DNA of 7,959 nt from Thermoplasmatota archaeon (GTDB lineage: Archaea > Thermoplasmatota > E2 > DHVEG-1). The translations under genes and the position numbers were made by a program. The notes under the pieces are model-generated. The model saw only the letters and a list, made by a program, of their open reading frames with translations. It was not told where the DNA came from and did no database searches. The DNA lies in NCBI GenBank assembly GCA_018824925.1, contig JAHJFH010000074.1, positions 1 to 7,959 of the forward strand. Reading direction: 5' to 3'. Of the stretch, positions 1 through 5,536 are shown in pieces (positions within the stretch are counted from its first letter, which is position 1; the number at the start of each line of letters is the position of its first letter).

Positions 1-249
1 ACCAAACTGTTACTCATGCTTAATGAAATGAATCATCCAATTCGTGGTGTTATCGAAAATATGGTATTAACATCAGATTCACGCATTAAAAAAGCAGTCA
101 AAGAACATAACATAGCCTACCTTGGATCAATTCCCTTTGATCAATATCTAGAGGAATCCCTTGGACAACCCACACACCTCATGAAAACACCCTTTATGAA
201 AAATCTACAGAAACTTCTACCCAAACTTATCAATGCATCTTCTGACTGA
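1..249 (+). CDS. MinD/CooC-like P-loop ATPase, C-terminal fragment (partial at window edge)
   Basis: The reading frame is open from base 1 and stops with TGA at 247-249, so the 5' part, including any Walker motifs, lies outside the window. The visible 82 residues (TKLLLMLNEMN... onwards) carry the pattern typical of the C-terminal half of MinD/ParA/CooC-type ATPases. There is a strand ending in G-V-I-E-N-M (the family's 'GvveNm/vvN' nucleotide-base region). It is followed by a helix and then L-G-S-I-P-F-D with a following L-E-x-x-L-G-x-P (the 'lG.iP.d..l..a...G.p' segment). A basic helical tail follows. Family assignment rests on these motifs only. Substrate or partner (cell division, metal insertion as in CooC, or Fe-S assembly as in Mrp/NBP35) cannot be decided here. 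It is the only plus-strand gene and overlaps the 3' end of the convergent folC by 20 bp. Confidence 0.7.
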   Translation, partial: TKLLLMLNEMNHPIRGVIENMVLTSDSRIKKAVKEHNIAYLGSIPFDQYLEESLGQPTHLMKTPFMKNLQKLLPKLINASSD

Positions 250-1561
250 GCTTTGCCATATTGGCATGGAGATACTGTCGAGCTTCACCAACCGTAAATA
301 ACGAACCAGAGATACAAATCAAATCTGAGGAGCTAGCACTACGGAATGCATACGATACAGCATCTGAGATCAAAGGAAATGCTTTAATTTCCCCTAAAAA
401 ACCACTGTCTTTAATTATTTCTACAAGCAGCTGAGATTCACAGGCACGAGGATTTGTGGATTGCGTAACAACAAAAATATCAACAAGCGGGTTAATGAAC
501 CGCAGCATTTCACGGATATTTTTATCACGTAAAATCCCTATAACCATGATCAATCGATGATACCGAAAATCATGTTTCACCGTCGTTGCTAAAGACTTCA
601 TACCACTTGGGTTATGAGCACCATCCAATATAACTAATGGATCATGGAAAATAATTTCCAGACGCCCCGGGTTTCGTGCTAATCGAATCCCTTCGATCAT
701 ATCCTCATCCGTGATATAGATGCCCTGAAGTTGGAGTTGCTCAATCGCCAACACCGTTACCGCAAGGTTTTCACCTTGATATTCACCTAATAACGATGTC
801 TGAACATGATATTCCTTTAATGACCCTCTAATAATGAACTCCTGTGCATTCAAAGAATGATTAGTCCGCCGCCACATATCCCTTGTAACCGTAATAAGCG
901 GTGCCTTTTTTTCCTGGGCCACTGCCTGAATAATCATTAATGCCTCCGCATACGCAGCGGTAATTACCGGAGCATTATGCTTAATAATCCCGGCTTTTTC
1001 AAATGCAATAGCGGTTACATCATTACCCAAAATCTCAGTATGTTCTAATGAAATATTGGTAATAACCGAAAGCAACGGAGAAACAACATTCGTGGCATCA
1101 AATCGCCCACCCAAACCAACCTCTACCACTGCATAATCAACCTGTTTTTCAGCAAAAAAATATAATGCCAATGCGGTGATGATCTCAAAAAATGTTGGAA
1201 CCATTCCCTGCTTTTCCATTGCTGCAACAAACGGTTGTAAAATCCGTATGTGCTTAACAAGATCATTAGTGGAAATCATCTCACCATCAATCACAATCCG
1301 TTCAGAAAAATCCTCCAGATGAGGGGAGATATATACCCCAGTTATATAACCCGCTTTGGTTAAGACGGATCCCAGGTAGTTGCACACTGAACCTTTGCCA
1401 TTTGTCCCCGTAACATGAATAACTCTGAGATGATGATGGGGATTCCCCATCTTTTCCAACAATACAGTAATGCGATCAAGACCAAGTTTTGATCCATATT
1501 TTGTAAAACTATACAACCAATCGATTGCTTCATCTGCCTGAGATCTAGTAGCCTTCGCCAT
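230..1561 (-). CDS. folC: Folylpolyglutamate synthase / dihydrofolate synthase (Mur ligase family)
   Basis: ATP-dependent cytoplasmic ligase that adds glutamate to folates (and, in bifunctional members, to dihydropteroate). With the ATG at 1561 the protein has 443 residues, normal for FolC. Visible motifs: N-terminal E-A-I-D-W-L-Y-S followed by L-G-L-D-R-I; P-loop GTNGKGS at 52-58; SPHLEDFSERI at 79-89; the VEVGLGGRFDATN segment ending at 158; L-E-H-T-E-I-L-G near 172-179; E-K-A-G-I-I-K at 188-194, whose first lysine matches the carbamylated lysine of the family; the linker G-R-L-E at 299-302; and D-G-A-H-N-P at 313-318 opening the C-terminal ligase domain. The frame is open up to a TTG at 1576, with ATGs at 1573 and 1570. 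I chose 1561 because FolC proteins normally begin just before the EAIDWLYS helix and a GATGATG purine stretch lies upstream. It overlaps the purN end by 17 bp, so translational coupling is likely. The substrate in this archaeon (folate or another pterin) is inferred only. Confidence 0.9.
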   Translation of the reverse strand: MAKATRSQADEAIDWLYSFTKYGSKLGLDRITVLLEKMGNPHHHLRVIHVTGTNGKGSVCNYLGSVLTKAGYITGVYISPHLEDFSERIVIDGEMISTNDLVKHIRILQPFVAAMEKQGMVPTFFEIITALALYFFAEKQVDYAVVEVGLGGRFDATNVVSPLLSVITNISLEHTEILGNDVTAIAFEKAGIIKHNAPVITAAYAEALMIIQAVAQEKKAPLITVTRDMWRRTNHSLNAQEFIIRGSLKEYHVQTSLLGEYQGENLAVTVLAIEQLQLQGIYITDEDMIEGIRLARNPGRLEIIFHDPLVILDGAHNPSGMKSLATTVKHDFRYHRLIMVIGILRDKNIREMLRFINPLVDIFVVTQSTNPRACESQLLVEIIKDSGFLGEIKAFPLISDAVSYAFRSASSSDLICISGSLFTVGEARQYLHANMAKLSQKMH

Positions 1562-2216
1562 ATAACACATCATCAAGTCGTGGATATTTATCTAACCAAG
1601 AATCCCCAGGACTAATAAGGACACTTCGACCATGAATAGTCAAACGTCCCTCAGCAAACAGTTGAATGGTTCGGGGAAGAATCTGATGTTCAACAGCTAA
1701 AATCCGAGACGCAAGATCATCTCGCGTATCCTGAGGTTTAACCTTTATCGCAGCCTGTAAAATAATGGGACCATGATCCATGTCCTCATCCGTAAAATGG
1801 GTGGTACACCCAGAAATTCTCACCCCATACGCAAGCGCATCCCCTTGTCCATCGACTCCTTTAAATGACGGGAGGAGGGCAGGATGGATATTGATTAATT
1901 CCCCATACCATTGCTTTACAAATGAAGGAGTTAACAAACGCATATACCCCGCTTCAACAATTAACTCCACGTTATGCTCCTTAAGAATTCTTGTCATTGC
2001 ATGTTCATGTTCCTCCCGAGTCTTATGTTTAGGATCAACAAAAAAGGCAGGGATCGTATGATGTCGTGCTCTTTTTAACGCATAGGCCTCCTTTTTATCA
2101 CTAAGCACCACAACTACATCTGCATCGATCATCTGTTTTTCGGATGCATCAATAATGCTTTGTAAATCAGTTCCCTGACCAGAAGCCAATACCGCAATCC
2201 GTAGTTCCCTAACCAT
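1545..2216 (-). CDS. purN: Phosphoribosylglycinamide formyltransferase (GAR transformylase)
   Basis: Transfers a formyl group from 10-formyl-tetrahydrofolate to GAR, the third step of de novo purine synthesis, in the cytoplasm. The 223 residues begin with a Rossmann-like strand and the phosphate loop SGQGTDLQ at 12-19. The catalytic Asn-His-Asp set of the family is present: N109 and H111 in INIHPALLPSF, and D147 in the segment HFTDEDMDHGPIILQ. The C-terminal G-R-L-T-I-H-G-R motif is also typical. Length is slightly above the usual 190-215 because of a short charged C-terminal tail (about residues 203-223). Relative to E. coli PurN the phosphate loop reads G-T-D rather than G-S-N, and the H-x-Q-R region reads V-D-G-Q-G-D. 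These may be clade-specific. ATG start at 2216. The gene is first in a two-gene unit with folC, whose product would act on the same cofactor pool. Confidence 0.92.
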   Translation of the reverse strand: MVRELRIAVLASGQGTDLQSIIDASEKQMIDADVVVVLSDKKEAYALKRARHHTIPAFFVDPKHKTREEHEHAMTRILKEHNVELIVEAGYMRLLTPSFVKQWYGELINIHPALLPSFKGVDGQGDALAYGVRISGCTTHFTDEDMDHGPIILQAAIKVKPQDTRDDLASRILAVEHQILPRTIQLFAEGRLTIHGRSVLISPGDSWLDKYPRLDDVLYGEGY

Positions 2217-2258
2217 GTTATCAAACCTTGTTCCTACCCCAATACAATAAAATCGATC

Positions 2259-2271
2259 GATATATGATTTG
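2259..2271 (-). promoter_or_regulatory. Candidate archaeal TATA/BRE promoter of purN-folC
   Basis: In the 79-bp gap between trm1 and purN, the minus strand reads AAATCATATATC. This is an A-rich BRE-like stretch followed by a TATA-like octamer about 45 nt before the purN ATG. A start site about 25 nt downstream would leave a leader near 20 nt containing AAGGTTTGAT, a weak Shine-Dalgarno. A perfect 10-bp palindrome ATCGATCGAT at 2252-2261 touches the TATA element and could be an operator or chance. No experimental support is visible. Confidence 0.45.
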
Positions 2272-2295
2272 GTGGATTTTTAATTTTCCCACAAG

Positions 2296-3408
2296 CTAGG
2301 CTTTCTCTAAAATTATTTGAACCAACTTTTGAGGAGCAGTAGTTCGAAACCCATAAGGCGAAAAAGAACATCGAGAGACCCGATAGCCCTGCTGCGCAAG
2401 TTGATCCATGACCGTTATCAGTCGCGGTGGCGAAATTTTAAACAAAGACGCAGCTGCATCAGTTGAATAAAAAAAAGGGGGCATCAGCGATTCCTCACCA
2501 CAAATATCGAGGATTTTAACTAATTGATTACGAGTCTCTAGATGCAGTGAGAGATTCATAGATTGACAGGTCTGAAGAACTGATGATGTATGCAATGGCC
2601 CTAGCCATAAAGGCCCAACAAGGGTTTTTGAAAAAAGATCAGATAATGGAAGCTCTTCAGAGGAAATAATCCTATAGTTGTTCATAGCGTCATTAACATA
2701 GCGCTTACCATGTACTATTTGAACATACATTCTAAAATAGTGATCAGTACTAAAACACCAAAGAGGTCGTATGCCCTTGTCATATTTTGCTGCTTCACGA
2801 CATAGCATCCCCAAGAGAATACGAAAACCGATTTCACGCATTAAAAACCCATGAAGCGACCAAGCACCATATCGCCGAAGACAGACCTTTGGATATACCC
2901 CACTTAATGCTGCCGTATCAGTTGCGGTACACGCTAAAATACCATTATGTGTAATACTGCGCATGGCACTATCAATAAAGGATGCTGGTGAACCAAACGG
3001 ATCGATATCGATGTAATCAAATCGTTGATCAGCTAAAACTCGATGTACATTTCCCTTGACCGCAATAACCGATTCTAACATATTATGAGAAATATTTTTC
3101 TGAATTAAAGAAAAAGCTTCTTCATTCCATTCATTAATCGTCACCGTAAAAGCACCCGTGAGTTCATTTGCAAATCGTATACCACGAATCCCAGAAGCAG
3201 CAAGACCATCTAACAACCGTATCGGCTGATCCTGCGTATCGATAAACCATTGCGCGATAAGAAGGGAAGAATCCCGATTCAGTTTCATGGTAGGGTTATA
3301 GAACGGTAGTCCTGTTTTTGTCCCCGGTCCTTTGTCCGCCGTTTTATGAAGGTAGACAAAAACATCGGTAGATCCTTCACGAATACGGGATAATTCGGGG
3401 TTAATCAT
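2296..3408 (-). CDS. trm1: tRNA (guanine26-N2)-dimethyltransferase Trm1
   Basis: SAM-dependent enzyme that makes m2G/m2,2G at position 26 of tRNA; the family is typical of archaea and eukaryotes. Numbering from the ATG at 3408 (370 residues): REGSTDVFV at 10-18; F-Y-N-P with N-R-D at 36-46 (substrate-side motif); the SAM-binding loop DGLAASGIRGIR at 67-78; the acidic N-E-W-N at 92-95 ending the second strand; the catalytic motif DIDPFGSP at 134-141; A-C-T-A-T-D-T-A-A-L after it; and GPLWLGPL at 265-272 in the C-terminal domain. Length is close to the usual 375-390. A TTG at 3414 would give two more residues and a TTGA overlap with the upstream gene. Neither start has a clear Shine-Dalgarno, so coupling to the preceding THEP1-like gene is likely. 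The cysteine pairs I expect just before GPLW in many family members are absent (no Cys between residues 218 and 281). Confidence 0.93.
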   Translation of the reverse strand: MINPELSRIREGSTDVFVYLHKTADKGPGTKTGLPFYNPTMKLNRDSSLLIAQWFIDTQDQPIRLLDGLAASGIRGIRFANELTGAFTVTINEWNEEAFSLIQKNISHNMLESVIAVKGNVHRVLADQRFDYIDIDPFGSPASFIDSAMRSITHNGILACTATDTAALSGVYPKVCLRRYGAWSLHGFLMREIGFRILLGMLCREAAKYDKGIRPLWCFSTDHYFRMYVQIVHGKRYVNDAMNNYRIISSEELPLSDLFSKTLVGPLWLGPLHTSSVLQTCQSMNLSLHLETRNQLVKILDICGEESLMPPFFYSTDAAASLFKISPPRLITVMDQLAQQGYRVSRCSFSPYGFRTTAPQKLVQIILEKA

Positions 3409-3410
3409 TG

Positions 3411-3971
3411 TCAAAATAAGGGGGGCAGCTTCTCTGCCATAATTTTCTCTATCTTATAGGGTAACAAATTTCTATTGACTGCAGTTACTTCAAGAATACG
3501 AATATCATCACGTCTGCGAATATCCTGTAACAACGGTGTCCTAGATTTTTTATGTAGGGTAACAAGGATTGGTTTATCAGAGTCCAAAGCATCAATAACG
3601 GTTTCACAGAATTTTTCAGACAACATTTCCATTTTACCGATTTCATCGATAATGATAACGTCGATTTCCTCACTATTTATTGCTTTTTCAATTGCGGTGA
3701 CACCAATACGTTCAAGAACACTGAGATCTACACCATATTTTCCTACTTTGTCCTTCAGATCAAAATCCAAATGGGCAAAGATGGCACGCTCATTGGTTAC
3801 CCAATCTTTCACATAAAATCCGAGGCGTTTATTATCCTCCATGAGGGTTTCAGTGATCATTCCCTCGATCTTATACCCACTTTTCTCAATTTTTTCGATG
3901 ATTTTTATAAGCGTTTCTGTTTTTCCAACGCTTGGCATCCCAGTTATGCCTATCTTAGGTATATCGTCCAT
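3411..3971 (-). CDS. THEP1-like nucleoside-triphosphatase
   Basis: Small (186-residue) P-loop NTPase of the THEP1 family (Thermotoga/Aquifex/archaeal type and human NTPCR). Characterised members hydrolyse ATP, GTP and other NTPs in vitro; the cellular role is unsettled. Walker A is GMPSVGKT at 11-18, right after the first strand (K-I-G-I-T). G-x-x-T-E at about 37-41 and the R-x-G-F-like R-L-G-F at 49-52 match the family's second motif. Walker B is VIIIDE at 105-110, followed by the hallmark I-G-K-M-E at 111-115. V-T-L-H-K-K at 137-142 follows in the fourth strand. ATG at 3971 places the P-loop at the usual distance from the N terminus; the Shine-Dalgarno is weak. Its stop at 3411-3413 abuts or overlaps the trm1 start, so the two are probably cotranscribed. 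A role in tRNA or nucleotide metabolism is only suggested by that pairing. Confidence 0.88.
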   Translation of the reverse strand: MDDIPKIGITGMPSVGKTETLIKIIEKIEKSGYKIEGMITETLMEDNKRLGFYVKDWVTNERAIFAHLDFDLKDKVGKYGVDLSVLERIGVTAIEKAINSEEIDVIIIDEIGKMEMLSEKFCETVIDALDSDKPILVTLHKKSRTPLLQDIRRRDDIRILEVTAVNRNLLPYKIEKIMAEKLPPLF

Positions 3972-4040
3972 TCCAGCAATATGTAATGCATTTTCTGTTT
4001 AGAAATGTTTTGGGATTAAAAAAACCCATCAATTTTCAAG

Positions 4041-4073
4041 CATTCTCCTTAAATACTCATAAAAACCCTCCTC
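4041..4073 (-). promoter_or_regulatory. Possible promoter/leader of the THEP1-trm1 unit (TATA-like plus Shine-Dalgarno-like motifs)
   Basis: Upstream of the THEP1 gene the minus strand carries TATTTAAG (4048-4055), a TATA-like sequence that would place a start site near 4023 and give a leader of about 50 nt. The same stretch has GAGGAGGG (4066-4073), five bases before an ATG followed by only two codons and TAA (4049-4060). It also has AAGGAG (4045-4050) next to another ATG with a four-codon frame. These readings compete: either a promoter, or a leader with minute ORFs. The remainder of the 247-bp gap, nearer 4219, holds a hairpin and a palindrome (4113-4122, TGATGCATCA). Confidence 0.3.
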
Positions 4074-4148
4074 GTTTAAACCGAATAGAAAAAAAGAGTA
4101 CTATTTCATAATTGATGCATCATGAAAACAGCATTTTGATGACACTAC

Positions 4149-4172
4149 AAAAACAAAGTAGTACCATACTTT
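4149..4172 (-). terminator. Candidate terminator of the artA-psd-pssA unit
   Basis: On the minus strand, about 47 nt past the pssA stop, a perfect 6-bp inverted repeat (AAAGTA, loop TGGTAC, TACTTT) is followed by G and a T5 run. A further T6 run lies before it (about 4178-4183). Archaeal termination depends mainly on T-runs, so either or both could end the transcript. The stem is short and AT-rich. Confidence 0.4.
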
Positions 4173-4218
4173 CTTGAGAAAAAATAAGAACCTTAAATCA
4201 TGCCCTCAAAGCAAGTAT

Positions 4219-4932
4219 TTATGACGATAGTTTCTGCATACGTTTCATTCTAATTACATATATGGGTGAGCCAATAGCATAAAGAATAATTGCTAGAAGT
4301 AACGCAACTATGCTAATTGCTGAATATGATCGGTAAAAAAGTAATGATCCTATAATGAGCACTGCTGCTATCGTAGTTATCCATATAGTGAGTTTTAAGA
4401 ATCGTACTGGTGAAATCATCAGTACTGTTACAACCACCATAATCAGTAATAATATCACAGCAGGTATTCCTAGCGTAGCTAATCCAACGAGTATAATCGT
4501 ACTAACTGATGCGGGAAGACCGATAAAATATTTCGTTTCCTTTAGTACATGAAATGCTGCTAATCGTATACCACTTGCAACCAAAAATAATAACAGCACC
4601 ATGAGTGCAGTAACAAAAAATACAGTATCATATCCTGTTTGTATTATACCAAATATAAATACATATGCTGCGGGAGCAACAGAAAGTGATAACATATCCG
4701 CCATTGCTTCAAGATGCTCCCCCATTTTCCCCGCCCCATACTTTCGGGCGACAATTCCATCTAAACCATCTGCTAATAACGCAAGAAAAATAAAGCTAAA
4801 TGAAAACCGTTGTTCATCAAAAAATATCGCAAGTATTGCTAGAAAACCAAAACATGCGTTCAGCAAAGATAACAGATCAGCAGTGGTAACGAATCTAATC
4901 ATTGATGGTGGCAAGGGTATCCATCCCAGCAT
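4219..4932 (-). CDS. pssA: Archaetidylserine synthase (CDP-alcohol phosphatidyltransferase)
   Basis: Integral membrane enzyme that condenses CDP-archaeol with L-serine to give archaetidylserine. Assignment to serine rather than inositol or glycerol rests on the adjacent decarboxylase gene and on the F-V-T-x-A-D-L-L-S-L-L-N start typical of archaeal PssA. The CDP-alcohol motif is at 55-79: D55-G-L-D58-G-I-V-A62-R63, then G71, E75 and D79. The family consensus has Asp at the position of E75, so one metal-ligand position carries Glu (codon GAA). Several hydrophobic segments follow (about 14-37, 44-55, 82-98, 104-126, 139-175, 180-200, 205-226). The frame runs from an ATG at 4932 (237 residues, 38-bp overlap with psd). 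The ATG at 4902 (residue 11) gives a more family-typical start, with an 8-bp ATGATTAG overlap. Neither has an obvious Shine-Dalgarno. It is the last gene of the unit. Confidence 0.88.
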   Translation of the reverse strand: MLGWIPLPPSMIRFVTTADLLSLLNACFGFLAILAIFFDEQRFSFSFIFLALLADGLDGIVARKYGAGKMGEHLEAMADMLSLSVAPAAYVFIFGIIQTGYDTVFFVTALMVLLLFLVASGIRLAAFHVLKETKYFIGLPASVSTIILVGLATLGIPAVILLLIMVVVTVLMISPVRFLKLTIWITTIAAVLIIGSLLFYRSYSAISIVALLLAIILYAIGSPIYVIRMKRMQKLSS

Positions 4933-5536
4933 GCATAGTATCCCGAAGATGTACAGCGAGTGTCACGGCCTCTTTAGGAAGGTAGACATCAACACGGGAA
5001 CCAAGACGAATAAGGCCAATGCGATCCCCTTTTTTAACGACATCGTCTTTTCGAACATAGGGGACAATTCGACGAGCAACGGTTCCTGCAATAAGCACAA
5101 TATATATTGGACCAATTATGGTATCCATATATATTTTCACCCGCTCATTTCGTTCAGCATCTTTATGAAATGCAGGGATAAACCCACCAGGTAAATACCG
5201 CACATCAGTGATGTGGCCATCAAGTGGAGTCCGGTTGACATGCACATTATGGATATTCATGAACGTAGCAACACGAACCCATGAAAACCCATTTTCCATC
5301 ACTTCTGATATATCCTGAATATACCCATCCGCAACAGCGACAATACCAGTACCAACAGGACGTTCCGGATCACGAAAAAAAAGGATAAAAAGAAAGGTAC
5401 TTACCGCAAAAAAAAGGGAAAAAAAAATACTAATGAGTTGCATGAAACCAGAAAAAAAAAGGATACCAGTTGCTGATAGGAGCATAAATAATGCAATGGT
5501 AGCAACCCAGGGTAATCCTCCTTCAGCTACTTTCAT
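4895..5536 (-). CDS. asd: Archaetidylserine decarboxylase proenzyme (phosphatidylserine decarboxylase family)
   Basis: Pyruvoyl enzyme that decarboxylates archaetidylserine to archaetidylethanolamine at the membrane. The 213 residues are typical of the short archaeal/bacterial form. Two hydrophobic helices (about 10-30 and 33-54) anchor the N terminus. Then come F-R-D-P-E-R at 54-59, A-D-G at 69-71 (D70 as candidate catalytic Asp), F-M-N-I-H-N-V-H-V-N-R at 92-102 with H96 and H99, H-K-D-A with N-E-R at 124-132, V-A-R-R-I near 153-157, and I-G-L-I-R-L-G-S at 173-180. Self-cleavage between G179 and S180 would create the pyruvoyl group on a short alpha chain (180-213). The start ATG overlaps the artA stop in an ATGA (5533-5536), and its end overlaps pssA. 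The coding strand for the N-terminal helices has four T8-T9 runs, but the frame is intact through all conserved motifs. The symbol psd is equally used. Confidence 0.92.
   Translation of the reverse strand: MKVAEGGLPWVATIALFMLLSATGILFFSGFMQLISIFFSLFFAVSTFLFILFFRDPERPVGTGIVAVADGYIQDISEVMENGFSWVRVATFMNIHNVHVNRTPLDGHITDVRYLPGGFIPAFHKDAERNERVKIYMDTIIGPIYIVLIAGTVARRIVPYVRKDDVVKKGDRIGLIRLGSRVDVYLPKEAVTLAVHLRDTMHAGMDTLATIND

Noticed and set aside
1780..2061. Plus-strand open frame opposite purN
   Set aside because: It mirrors the conserved purN coding region and shows no family features.
3475..3816. Plus-strand open frame opposite the THEP1-like gene
   Set aside because: Serine/isoleucine-rich translation without a motif, antisense to a gene with clear Walker A and B motifs.
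4011..4028. TGGG...CCCA inverted repeat flanking an A-run in the THEP1 leader
   Set aside because: A 4-bp stem with a 10-base loop is too weak to call a structure or terminator.
4051..4063. 13-nt identity TTTATGAGTATTT shared with 6514-6526 in opposite orientation
   Set aside because: A 13-nt AT-rich match is expected about once by chance in a window this size, and the two copies face differently relative to their genes.
4601..5194. Long plus-strand open frame (about 197 codons) opposite pssA and psd
   Set aside because: It lies fully antisense to two genes with clear catalytic motifs, has no recognisable domain and no Shine-Dalgarno. It is a shadow frame.
4895..5536. Possible frameshift in psd at its A-runs
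   Set aside because: The frame continues unbroken from the N-terminal helices through every conserved decarboxylase motif to the LGS cleavage site.
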